Shown piece after piece: positions 11,901 through 19,525 of a stretch of DNA of 64,000 nt. The translations under genes and the position numbers were made by a program. How positions within the stretch are numbered: the stretch's first letter is position 1; the number at the start of each line of letters is the position of its first letter. The stretch is from Ahaetulla prasina (Eukaryota; Chordata; Lepidosauria; Squamata; Colubridae). The DNA lies in the NCBI RefSeq assembly GCF_028640845.1, contig NC_080546.1, positions 17,767,020 to 17,831,019 of the forward strand, read 5' to 3'. The notes below the pieces were generated by a model. It did no database searches. It was not told the DNA's origin and saw only the letters and a program-made list of their open reading frames with translations.

Positions 11901-13411
11901 AAACAAGCAACCTCAGAAAGCACCAAGGACCTCTTTAGCGACCGTTCAAAGTTACAAAGGCACTGAAAAAGGCGACTTATGACATGTTTTTTTCACACTT
12001 ACAAACTTTGCAGTATTTCCATAGTCACTTGATCAAAATTGAAATGTTTGGCCACCACCGACTCATATTCACCACCGACAGTGGCAGTGTTCCAGGGTCA
12101 CGGGATCTCACCTTTTGCTACCATGTGCCAAGAAAAAGTCAACTGGAGAAGCCAGATGCCCTTAACAACTGTGGCAGGAAGGATAGTAAAACGGGGCAAA
12201 ACTCAGTTGACAAATGTCTCGCTTAGCGACTGAACTTTTTGCTGGCCTTTGTGGCCATCACCAAACTTTCGTTGAATTGTAGCCATAAAGCAAGGACTAC
12301 CTGTATTGCAATGGTTCCTGATTATGTTATGTTATGTTATGTTATGATATATATCTGAGGCCAGGAGAAAAAGATGGCAAATATCTTCAACAATAAAATA
12401 AAACAGACCGCCTAACCCCGGCAGGGCAGCTAGAATAGAATAGAATAGAATAGAATAGAATAGAATAGAATAGAATAGAATAGAATAGAATAGATTTTTA
12501 TTGGCTAAGTGTGATTGGACACACAAGGAATTTATCTTGGTTTTATATGCTCTCAGTGTACATAAAAGAAAAGATACCTTCATCAAGGTACAACACTTTA
12601 GAATAGAATAGAATAGAATAGAATAGAATAGAATAGAATAGAATAGAATAGAATAGAATAGAATAGAATAGAATTTTTATTGGCCAAGTGTGATTGGACA
12701 CACAAGGAATTTATCTTGGTTTTATATGCTCTCAGTGTACATAAAAGAAAAGATACCTTCATCAAGGTACAACACTTAATAGAATAGAATGAATAGAATA
12801 GAATAGAATAGAATAGAATAGAATAGAATAGAATAGAATAGAATAGAATAGAATAGATTTTTATTGGCTAAGTGTGATTGGACACACAAGGAATTTATCT
12901 TGGTTTTATATGCTCTCAGTGTACATAAAAGAAAAGATACCTTCATCAAGGTACAACACTTAATAGAATAGAATAGAATAGAATAGAATAGAATTTTTAT
13001 TGGCCAAGTGTGATTGGACACACAAGGAATTTGTCTTGGTGCATATGCTCTCAGTGTACATAAGATACCTTCATCAAGGTACAACATTTACAACACTAAT
13101 GCTGGTCATAGGGTAAAAATTTAACACATGATACAACACTTAATGATAGTCATAGGCTACAAATAAACAATCAGGAAATCCGCTACAGCGAATAACAACC
13201 CAGAGGGTCGCGCATTCACCGAGTAGCGCAGCAAAGGCGTTCAAACCCGCGCGCGCTTTCTCCCACCTCCCCCTGCGGCATGCACGCTTGCTCGCCCGCG
13301 TGCAAAAACACGCACCTCCCCCTCCCCCGGCCTTCTTTCCCCCGCTCTCCACGCCTAACGACCACCGAGGCAGCCCGTACTCACACAGACGGCCAAGGCG
13401 CCCGCCCCCAT
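3622..13411 (-). CDS. FAM13A: FAM13A, 5' part (coding exons 1-3 of a spliced gene)
   Basis: Three minus-strand exons (13385-13411, 8064-8256, 3622-3831) splice in frame to 143 codons plus one base. The predicted protein starts MGAGALAVC, continues QSNSAVRLKEDM, and enters a RhoGAP domain containing QEGLFRVNGN and KLFLRELPD. From memory, human FAM13A starts MGAGALAIC-QSKAAVRL and shares the GLFRVNGN and LLKLFLRELPD blocks; FAM13B differs (GLFQVNGN), so FAM13A is the better match. The family is a putative Rho-family GTPase activator, linked in humans to lung and adipose phenotypes. The likely arginine finger is R82 (GLFR), and K119 and R123 in the KLFLREL helix match conserved RhoGAP positions. 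Introns are 5,128 bp (intron 1) and 4,232 bp (intron 2). The rest of the domain and gene lies beyond the left edge: I see no exon 4 in 1-3621. Intron content is listed as separate repeats. Confidence 0.93.
4271..5119 (-). mobile_element. CR1 LINE 3' portion, 5'-truncated
   Basis: The minus strand encodes the end of CR1 reverse transcriptase over 4337-4801: motifs RPHLEYCTQFW, TLERVQRRTTKMIKGLE, RTINQWNNLPPEVV and the end DNHLSEVM, followed by the usual short CR1 3' end with the GGTCCCTTCCAACTCTG block. Upstream coding remnants continue to about 5119, where it abuts a family A element. It lies in FAM13A intron 2 and is a dead copy. Confidence 0.88.
5120..5482. mobile_element. Family A element
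   Basis: Typical interior (CACTTAACAACATGGG, TGATCC, CATTGCACTTACAACCC) and right end TAAGTCGAGGACTACCTGTA. Directly abuts the CR1 fragment. Confidence 0.7.
5483..6299. other. Intron 2 stretch without recognised genes
   Basis: AT-rich intronic sequence of FAM13A. A short fragment at about 6207-6262 (AATTTATATCCCGCCCTTCTC) resembles the 3' tail of the L2-like LINE in reverse orientation. Nothing else recognised. Confidence 0.5.
6300..6935. mobile_element. Family A-related elements, diverged, possibly two copies
   Basis: Recurrent GTTGTAAGCAGGTCACCTGACC, GTTATAAGTC and a right end GTAAGTCAAGGACTAACTGTA. More diverged than other copies and longer than one unit. Confidence 0.5.
6966..7370. mobile_element. 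Family A element, nearly complete
   Basis: Left end ACAGATAGTCCTTGACTCAC and right end GTACGTCGAGGGCTATCTGTA are inverted repeats of each other, with the typical CACTTAACAAC interior. About 405 bp. Confidence 0.75.
7371..7871. other. Intron 2 stretch without recognised genes
   Basis: Non-coding intronic DNA. A single-sided fragment near 7374-7420 (CTCGCAGAATTCTCCAGC) looks like a decayed family P arm. Nothing else recognised. Confidence 0.4.
7872..8002. mobile_element. Family P-type palindromic MITE, TTTCTCAACC subfamily
   Basis: Two long inverted arms: GAGTTTCTCAACCTTGGTCAC on the left, and GTGACCAAGGCTGGGAAATC on the right. The centre is AGCCAGCATAGCTGGCT. It lies about 60 bp beyond the exon 2 donor, inside intron 2 of FAM13A. 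Confidence 0.75.
8064..8256 (-). CDS. FAM13A: FAM13A coding exon 2
   Basis: A 193-nt exon. The acceptor is a pyrimidine-rich stretch ending TTTCAAG at 8263-8257; the donor is G|GTAAGC with GT at 8063-8062. It encodes 64 codons plus one base, QSNSAVRLKEDM through EYLSWHG, which is the segment leading into the RhoGAP domain (motifs LFGASLQEM and PTVVWDIVEYL). It ends in phase 1 and the split Gly codon is completed by exon 3. The segment reads one residue longer than the human exon as I recall it, with most difference around SRLKGSCHHP. Confidence 0.94.
8889..9147. repeat. Purine-only tract: (GAAA)n grading into GGAAGG/GAATGA repeats
   Basis: About 15 units of GAAA at 8891-8952 are followed by GGAGGGAGGGAGAG, GGAAGGAAGG, (GAAT)n and AGGAAAAGAAAAGG. 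The whole run is almost entirely purine on the plus strand. ORFs of Phe/Ser-Leu repeats on the minus strand are artefacts. Confidence 0.9.
9312..9507. mobile_element. Family B hAT-like MITE, CpG-rich variant
   Basis: Shares TTTACTATCGGTTCGC with the 473 copy and ends ACTACCGGTTCTATAGAACC ... CAACCCACCACTG. Inside is CGCGCTCGCTCTGC. Flanks TTATATAG and GTATGCAG match at only five of eight bases. Confidence 0.6.
9508..10199. other. Intron 1 stretch without recognised features
   Basis: AT-rich FAM13A intron 1 DNA. I see no splice-bounded coding segment and no clear repeat. Confidence 0.4.
10200..10567. mobile_element. Family A element, decayed
   Basis: Contains TAGTGACTATTTGAAGCTAC, GGTCACATGATCAAAATTTG, CACTTAACAACTTTC and a degraded right end, GTCATAAGTCGAGAATGATC. 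Confidence 0.65.
10568..11294. other. Intron 1 stretch without recognised features
   Basis: Non-coding intronic sequence. ORFs here have no family similarity or codon pattern that would support a gene. Confidence 0.4.
11295..11498. mobile_element. Family B hAT-like MITE with 8-bp target duplication
   Basis: Starts CAGGGGTGAAATCCAGCAGG, ends GATTTCGCCACTG, and is flanked by CTTTGATG at 11287-11294 and 11499-11506. Confidence 0.87.
11736..12305. mobile_element. Family A element split by about 160 bp of other repeat
   Basis: The left end ACAGGTAGCCCTTGACTTAC and start CCTTTAGTGACC stop near 11775. The family resumes at about 11935 with GCGACCGTTCAAAGTTAC and ends GCAAGGACTACCTGTA. The interruption carries TTTTCTTGAAGAGCACTGATG, similar to the non-family-A repeat at about 11510-11640 (GACGTTTCATTACTAGG). 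Confidence 0.6.
12322..12347. repeat. (ATGTT)n microsatellite
   Basis: About five perfect units of TTATG/ATGTT ahead of an AT-rich stretch. Confidence 0.85.
12430..13177 (-). repeat. Fourfold tandem array of snake CR1 LINE 3' ends with (AATAG)n tails
   Basis: Four copies of one unit follow each other: an (AATAG)n block (about 13, 15, 15 and 6 repeats at 12431, 12601, 12777 and 12963), then about 105 bp reading TTTTTATTGGCTAAGTGTGA through CAAGGTACAACACTT. The unit is about 170-185 bp. This is the antisense of the LINE 3' end seen in plus orientation at 14180-14254 and 28200-28321. Beyond the last unit the LINE 3' UTR continues to about 13177. Orientation is minus (tails point left). It sits in FAM13A intron 1, within about 210 bp of the exon 1 donor. 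Confidence 0.93.
13385..13411 (-). CDS. FAM13A: FAM13A coding exon 1 (nine codons, start codon)
   Basis: On the minus strand this stretch reads ATG followed by eight codons giving MGAGALAVC, then a GTGAGT donor at 13384-13379. The start has A at -3 and G at +4, a strong context. The exon ends in phase 0 and joins the first base of exon 2, restoring the family N-terminus. It is too short to stand out as an ORF and was found by looking in the CpG island for the expected N-terminus. The 5' UTR should extend to higher coordinates inside the island; its start cannot be fixed from sequence. Confidence 0.92.
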
Positions 13412-13652
13412 CCTTTCAGGAGGCGCTGGAAAGAAGCGAAGCGGCCCGGGTGGGGTTGCAGGAAGGGGACGCTCGGAGGCTTCCAGGCCCCGGAAGGCGA
13501 GATCGTTTCGCGCGTCGCTTTAGCTCCGAGGTCCACGGGCGGCGAGCGCCGCTAAAACCTTGGCCCGCCAAGTTAAGTTTCCCTTCGCGCGCGGGATGCC
13601 CGCGGCCGACATCGAGAGCTGGCAAGCGAACTCTTTTAAGTCGGCCCTGGAA

Positions 13653-13662
13653 GTCACGTGAT
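13653..13662. promoter_or_regulatory. E-box / CLEAR-like site in FAM13A promoter
   Basis: The sequence GTCACGTGAT matches the palindromic E-box CACGTG with flanks close to the CLEAR consensus (GTCACGTGAC) bound by TFEB/TFE3-type bHLH-zip factors; USF and MYC/MAX also bind CACGTG. It lies about 240 bp upstream of the FAM13A start codon. A TTCCCCGGAA motif (ETS or NF-kB-like) lies about 20 bp further on. Function is inferred from motif only. Confidence 0.4.
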
Positions 13663-13803
13663 GCCAAGTCAAGTCACATCTTCCCCGGAAATTCAAGGGA
13701 TTTCACGGGAGGCTGGCGAGGAATTCCCTGCTGGAAGTCGGTCGTAGACCAGCGGGCAGAAGCAGCCGGCAGAGCGTCTTCCTGAATATATACAGTATAA
13801 GTA

Positions 13804-13825
13804 GTATTATAGTATACTATAATAC
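13804..13825. other. Perfect 22-bp AT-rich palindrome
   Basis: The stretch starting GTATTATAGTA equals its own reverse complement over 22 bp. It lies in AT-rich sequence between the CpG island and the plus-strand LINE tail. Confidence 0.85.
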
Positions 13826-13844
13826 ACTTTAATACTATATATAC

Positions 13845-14254
13845 TATACACTCTACTAAACAAATAATTCCCTCAACACTGTCAAACTATTTACTAAACC
13901 TACATTTCTATTAATCTTCTCATTATTCCCATCACCCATCTCCTCCCACTTATGACTGTATGACTGTAACTTCGTTGCTTGTATCCTTACGATTTATATT
14001 GATATTGATTGGTTCCTGATTGCTTATTTGTACCCTATGATTATCATTAAGTGTTGTATCACTAAGTGTTAAATTTGTTCCCTATGACTATCAGTAAGTG
14101 TTGTATGTGTTGTACCTTGATGAACACATCTTTTCTTTTATGTACACTGAGAGCATATGCACCAAGACAAATTCCTTGTGTGTCCAATCACACTTGGCCA
14201 ATAAAAAATTCTATTCTATTCTATTCTATTCTATTCTATTCTATTCTATTCTAT
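13845..14254 (+). mobile_element. Snake CR1-type LINE 3' UTR and (ATTCT)n tail
   Basis: CTACTAAACAAATAATTCCC through CCAATCACACTTGGCCAATA is collinear with 28000-28280, ending in about nine ATTCT units. It is heavily 5'-truncated. It is the mirror image of the array at 12430-13177 across the CpG island. Confidence 0.9.
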
Positions 14255-14625
14255 ATATAAAGGATGCCTTTATTTGTGTGTGTGTGTGTGTGTATCACAC
14301 ACAGACTATAAAGGTATCCTTTATATATATATTTTTGGGATGTAGGCATATATACACACATACACATACTATACATATATTTTGGGATGCCTTTATAGTG
14401 TGTGTGTGTGTGTGTGATACATACACACACACACACTATAGCATTCTATATATATATAAATATATTTGGGGTGTAGGCATATACACACACACACTATACA
14501 TACATTTTGGGATGCCTTTATAGTGTATGTGTGTGTGTATACACTATATAGGCATGTATAACATGCATACATAGATACATACATAAATATACACACTCAC
14601 ACATATTAGGATGCCTTTATAGTAA
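14255..14625. repeat. TG/CA and TA dinucleotide array with a repeated GGATGCCTTTATAGT unit
   Basis: GGATGCCTTTAT recurs near 14264, 14388, 14510 and 14610, so the period is about 120 bp. Each unit carries (GT)n, (AC)n and (TA)n blocks plus GGGATGTAGGCATATA or a variant. ORFs of VCVCV/HTHTH type are artefacts. Confidence 0.85.
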
Positions 14626-15144
14626 GATCTGTTGGTCACAAAAGATGCAACCTGACTCCTAATGCATCCTTGGAGGAATTTGGACAAAGCAGGAGTATTT
14701 CTGTCCAAGAACTTGATATCATGAGCTGGTTGCCTTGAGCAGGTTGCCGGATTTCCATTTTTAAATGCAATTGAGACCTGTTTCCTGTTTGGGTGAGGGC
14801 TCCGTTTCTTGTACCCTGTATTTGTCTTCAGTTACTGCTGATGGCAGATGATTTTATAATTACCTGATCTACTGGTGAAGGTGCTGCCTAGGAACCAGGA
14901 GGCTGTGAGTTCTAGTCCCATTTTAGAAATGGAAAACTGGCTAAGGGATTTGGGGCCAATCTCTCTCCCTCTCAGCCCAACCTACCTCAAATGTTTGTGA
15001 GCTGCTGTGGGTCAGTCTGAAAAACTTTGCAAAAAAAGCAAAGCAAACTCTTTTTAATGGGAGAGATACTAATGATTGTTTATAGACCTACAATTCTTCA
15101 TCCAGACCTGTATAATTCAGAACAGAATTAGATCTGTTTCTTTA
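14626..15144. other. Intergenic stretch with a tRNA-derived SINE fragment
   Basis: Positions about 14870-15010 (GAGGCTGTGAGTTCTAGTCC, then CTCTCAGCCCAACCTACC) resemble the body of the SINE at 55460-55668. The rest is unrecognised. Confidence 0.5.
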
Positions 15145-15360
15145 GGGCAGTATTTCTCAACCTGAGCCACTTTTAAGAGATGTGGACTTTAACTCCCAGA
15201 ATTCCCAACCAGACCATAGTGCAGGGGTGTCCAAACTTGGTCCCTTTAAGACTTTTGGACTTCAACTCCCAGAGTCCCTCAGCCAGCAAAGCTGGCTGAG
15301 GAACTCTGGGAGTTGAATTGGGAAATTCTGGGAGTTAAAAATCCAGAGTTTGAAAGTTGC
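15145..15360. mobile_element. Family P MITEs, one inserted in the arm of another
   Basis: GTATTTCTCAACCTGAGCC and GGACTTTAACTCCCAGAATT form one arm; CAGGGGTGTCCAAACTTGG starts a second element with its own central hairpin (AGCCAGCAAAGCTGGCT). Near 15320 a further arm, AATTCTGGGAGTTAAAAATC, completes the outer copy. Confidence 0.65.
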
Positions 15361-15784
15361 CAAAGCAGCCTTTTCCAATTTGAAACCGTCCATATGGGTC
15401 TAAAACCAGAAAGTTTGCGGGTGGTTGGTCAGTCAGTCAGAGAGAGAGATGGAAGTAAAACTGCCCATCCCTCTGCCTGTGCTTGTTTTCCACTAAGAAT
15501 GTAGTTGTTTTCTTTTGTCTTACATCGGTAGTTTCCAAGCTGCTATCTGAAATGGAACAGACTTAAAGTAGCCAGAATTGGGCTCCACAATATTTATCTT
15601 CTCACTCCGCTTACTTGAGAACTCGAAAGGAGTGGCATGAGCTCCTCACATTTAGTTGTCAACAGTTTAGAAAATGGGACCACTGGGTGAATAAAAGGCT
15701 GTTAAGGAACATCCAGTATCTAGACTATTTAGTTCAGGAAGTTCAAACTTCCACAGGAAATAATAGTGAACATTGTGAATAGGC

Positions 15785-16117
15785 CAAGGGTGTCAAACAT
15801 AAGGCCCATGGGCCGGATTCAGCCCACGATGTGGTCAGATCCAGCCTGTGGGGCCATCTTGGAAAATGAAGCGGCCGTCCTGTGTCGCTTCAACCCTGTC
15901 TACCCAACATGAAGAAGGAACATTGGGTCAGTGTGGCTTCGGCCCGGTCTACTCTACCCAATGCAAAGAGGAAATATGCCAGCAGTTTGGGGAGTGGTGT
16001 CAACCTGGCCACACCCATCCAGTTGGCCACACCCACCCAGTCACACCCACCCCGCCTCCCCCAAGGTCAACTACAGCCTTGATGTGGCCCTCAATGAAAT
16101 TGAGTTTGACACACCTG
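15785..16117. mobile_element. Family C hAT-like MITE with imperfect 8-bp target duplication
   Basis: Starts CAAGGGTGTCAAACATAAGG, ends GAGTTTGACACACCTG, and is flanked by GAATAGGC (15777-15784) and GAATGGGC (16118-16125). Contains GGCCACACCCA repeats. Confidence 0.82.
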
Positions 16118-16180
16118 GAATGGGCAGTGCTATTCATCTTGACTGATCTATATTACAGTGTTACTAAAATGTAATATAGG

Positions 16181-16576
16181 TAGTTCTCGACATACGACCA
16201 CAATTGAGCCCAAAATTTCTTTTGCTAAGTTGAGACGTTTGTTAAGTGAGTTTTGTCCCATTTTACGACTTTTCATGCCACAGTTATTAAATGAATCATT
16301 GCAGTTGTTAACTTAGTAACACAGTTGTTAATTGGCTTCTCCATTGACTTTCCCATGATCCAAATTCCGGCACTTGACAGCCTGCATGAATTTATATCGC
16401 TAGTTCAGACAATCCTGACTCCTAACAAGCAGTCATTGGGGGGAGGCCAGATTCACATAAGGACTGCATGATTCACTTAACAACAGTGAACTGCTTAACA
16501 ATGGCAAAAATGTCATAAAACTGTTTAGCAATGGAAATTCTGGTCCCAATTTTGGTTGTAAGTCAAGGTTTACTTG
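16181..16576. mobile_element. Family A element
   Basis: Left end ATAGGTAGTTCTCGACATAC and right end GTAAGTCAAGGTTTACTTG, with the family interior between. Confidence 0.7.
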
Positions 16577-16930
16577 CATTGTGACGCTGTCCACCTACAC
16601 AGAAGAGATAATAGCATCTTCTGCAATGCTATCTAGTCACTGTGATGAAAACCCGAAACTCCTGTGGATGCTCAAGTAGATAACTATATAATTTGGCCAA
16701 AGAAGATGTTCATTCTTATGTATATTTGCATTATCCCTTACTCACTGCGAAAGATAAATTTTCTGCTACAATTTTTTGTTGTTGTTATATGTTCTCATAA
16801 ATATGGACACTGAACCAAAACTAATTGCTTTTCCGTTCACTGGTTGCAGTGGAAGGGATTTGAATGTATTTTTTAAACTGCTCATTAAAATCATTTGTAG
16901 GCATTAAAAAAAACCTTCTTTGGTTGGATT

Positions 16931-17274
16931 CAGAGGTGGGTTTCAGCAGGTTCTGACTAGTTCTGGAGAACTGGTAGTGGAAATTTTGAGTAGTTAGGAG
17001 AACCGGTAGTAAAAATTCTGACTGGCCCCATCCCCATCTATTCTCTGCCTCCCAAGTCCCAGCTGATCGGGAGAAAATGTGGATTGTGCAGTAACCTTCC
17101 CCTGGTTAGTGGGGTGGGAATGGAGATTTTACAGTGGGGTGGGAGTGGGGTGGGAATGGAGATTTTACAGTATCCTTCCCCTGCCACGCTCACCAAGCCA
17201 CACCCACCAAGCAATGCCACACTACCAAGCCACACCCACAGAACCGATAGTAAAAAAATTTGAAACCATCACTG
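16931..17274. mobile_element. Family B hAT-like MITE with 8-bp target duplication
   Basis: Starts CAGAGGTGGGTTTCAGCAGG, ends GAAACCATCACTG, and is flanked by GTTGGATT at 16923-16930 and 17275-17282. Contains an internal repeat of GGAATGGAGATTTTACAGT. Confidence 0.88.
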
Positions 17275-17566
17275 GTTGGATTATAACTTACCTAAACACA
17301 TTTTTATGATCTCTATGATGAAAGTAGAAACAGCAATACTCATAGGCAGATTTCAGAGAACAGAAACCATCAAGTCCAGGAGTAAAATGTACTTTTGCTT
17401 GTAAAGCCTGCATGCTAGCTGAGGAATTCTGGGAGCTGAAGTTCATATATCTTAAAGCTGTTGCAGGTTAAGAAACACTGCATTAAAGTGACAAATGTCA
17501 CAGTCCTGAGAAGGAATATCTAGATTATTTCAAAATACATAGTTTCCTGATATATGATATATAGAG

Positions 17567-17599
17567 AGCCGTAGTGGCACAGTGGTTAGAATGCAGTAT

Positions 17600-17662
<63 letters not shown>

Positions 17663-18740
17663 TTTGTATACCTCCCATCTCCCAAAGGACTCAGGGCGGT
17701 TCACAGCCAATAAAACAACAGAAAACATATAATACATATTTGATGGCCTAAAACTTTTAAATACAAATTTAAAACCCCGTTTAAAACCCCTGATTTAAAA
17801 CCCCAATTTAAAACTACGTTCACGCTAGTCCTGCTCTTCGAAACAGCAACGTCTTCAGGTCGCGGCGGAAGGACCTGAGGTCGGGGAGTTGACGAAGCCC
17901 AGAGGAGCTCGTTCCAGAGGTAGAGCCCCCACAGAAGGCCCTCCCCTGGAGGTCGCTAGCCGACATTGTTTAGCTGGCGGTATCCGGAGGCCCTCTCTGT
18001 GAGAGCGCACTGGTCGGTGAGAGGCTAATGGTGGCAGTAGGCGGTCCCGTAAATATCCTGGCCCTAAGCCATGGAGCGCTTTAAAGGTGATAACAAGTAC
18101 CTTGAAGTGAACCCGGAAGACCACCGGGAGCCAGTGCAGATTACGCAGGAGGGGTGTTACACGGGAGCCACAAGGTGCTCCCTCTATCACCCGCGCAGCC
18201 GCATTCTGGACCAGTTGGAGTCTCCGTGTACCCTTCAAGGGGAGCCCCATGTAGAGAGCATTACAGTAGTCCAGGCGGGATGTAACAAGGGCATGAGCGA
18301 CCGTGCATAAGGAAGCCCGATCCAGAAAGGGGCATAACTGGCGTATCAGGCGAACCTGATGAAAAGCTCCTCTGGCGACAGCCGTCATATGATCTTCTAA
18401 AGACAGCCGTGCATCCAGGAGGACGCCCAGATTGCGAGCCCTTTCCATGGGGGCCAATAGCTCGCCCCCAATGGTCAGTGATGGAATTAGCTGACTGTAC
18501 CGGGCCGCCGGCATCCACAGCCACTCGGTCTTGGTGGGATTGAGTCTGAGTATTGCAGGCTGACTCTGCCCATTGCCACCAGTTCGATTCTAACCGGCTC
18601 AAAGTTGCTTCTGAGGTCGGTAAAATGAGGACCCAGATTGTTGGGGGCAATATGCGGACTCTGTAAACTGCTTAGAACTTGGGCTGTAAAGCACTGTGGA
18701 GCAGTGTATAAGTCTAAGTGCTATTGCTATTTTATTATTC
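17567..18740 (+). mobile_element. tRNA-derived SINE split by an L2-like LINE
   Basis: The left part is GAGCCGTAGTGGCACAGTGG...GCAGTATT (to 17600). The right part is AGTATTGCAGGCTGACTCTG...AAGTCTAAGTGCTATTGC (18549-18740). Joined, they match the intact SINEs at 42203 and 63304, which identifies one SINE interrupted by 17601-18548. Confidence 0.9.
17601..18548 (-). mobile_element. L2-like LINE 3' portion inserted in a SINE, 6-bp target duplication
   Basis: The minus strand encodes the end of the reverse-transcriptase ORF over 17855-18514: RNLGVLLDARLSLEDH, SRLDYCNALYMGLP, RRLQLVQNAAARVIEG, LHWLPVVFRVHFKV. Its (AAATA)n-type tail is the (TTTA)n block at 17601-17663. Both edges carry AGTATT (17595-17600 and 18549-18554). 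It is 5'-truncated and its last codons are frame-shifted. Confidence 0.9.
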
Positions 18741-18915
18741 GCAAAATAAAGGCTTAAATCCCTATTTGCACAATACTGTTATTAGAGCCAATTCAAGATC
18801 AGAAAATTGAATGCAAGTATTCTATTCAGAGGGAGGAGGGAAATGGTTTCTTAATTTTTTTTCTTAAAAGATCAGACTTTTAAACGCAGTCTTGATCAAA
18901 TATAAAAATACAGCT

Positions 18916-18968
18916 ACTATGTATGTATGTATGTATGTATGTATGTATGTATGTATGTATGTATGTAT
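18916..18968. repeat. (TATG)n microsatellite
   Basis: About 12 units of TATG followed by short ACTT/ATTT-rich sequence. Confidence 0.9.
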
Positions 18969-19114
18969 TTACTTGTTTACTTATTATTTACTTATTATTT
19001 GCTTATTTATTTATTTGATGTATAACTTGGCTTTTGACTAAAAATATTTACAATATGTTTTACAGTCAGTCAGGTACTATTAGCTCCTAAGACTGAGGAT
19101 TGATAAAAAAAAAG

Positions 19115-19395
19115 AGGTAAAGATTTCCCCTGTCCAGTCGTGTCCAATTCTAGGGGTGGTGCTCATCTCCTAACTAAGGGAGCCCACATTGTTCGAAGAC
19201 GCTTCTGTGGCCATGTGGCCAGCTTGACTATATGCCGAGGCACACGGAATGCTGTTATCTTCCCACAGAAATGATACCTATTTATCTACTCTCATTTGCA
19301 TGCTTTTGAACTGCTAGGTTGGCAAGAACAGGAGCTCACCCACCATGTGGTACTTGAACTGCCAACCTTCTGGTCCATAAGGCCAACTATTACCA
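19115..19395 (-). mobile_element. BovB-tailed tRNA SINE (Sauria-like), minus strand
   Basis: Begins with the reverse of the AACCTTTACC-type tail (AGGTAAAGATTTCCCCTG), then GTCCAATTCTAGGGGTGGTG, GGCCATGTGGCCAGC and GAACTGCTAGGTTGGC, in the same order as the plus-strand copy at 40538. Diverged copy. Confidence 0.75.
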
Positions 19396-19525
19396 TACTG
19401 TTTAACCTGTTTTCAGTTGTCAAAGCCCAGGGATGTACCCAGGAAAATGTATATCGAAATATGCAAAAAGGGTAGGCATGGTGTCATGGTAGAAGGTATA
19501 CCTCTTCTGGGCATACCTGGGAATG

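Larger units (their letters stand above)
13178..13785 (-). promoter_or_regulatory. FAM13A: CpG island promoter of FAM13A
   Basis: This is the only long stretch in the window that is GC-rich and rich in undepleted CpG (for example GCGCGCGC near 13250 and CGCGCGTCGC near 13510). It contains FAM13A exon 1 with its start codon, so it is the natural promoter and 5' UTR. No TATA box is evident near the expected start, as is usual for CpG-island promoters. Both edges are sharp: each abuts a LINE-derived tail. ORFs reading through it in several frames are a side effect of few AT-rich stop codons. Confidence 0.85.

Noticed and set aside
13288..13785. 165-codon ORF in the CpG island, plus strand
   Set aside because: Arg/Pro/Ala-rich, typical of GC-rich DNA with few stop codons. 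The island is explained by the FAM13A promoter on the other strand.
14098..14596. ORFs rich in VCV/HTH repeats near the dinucleotide arrays
   Set aside because: Artefacts of (GT)n/(CA)n sequence.
17855..18514. 219-codon ORF as a host gene
   Set aside because: Recognisable end of LINE reverse transcriptase, with a 3' stem, an A/T-rich tail and target duplications around it. The same applies to 22979-23557, 29118-29792 and 39483-39797.
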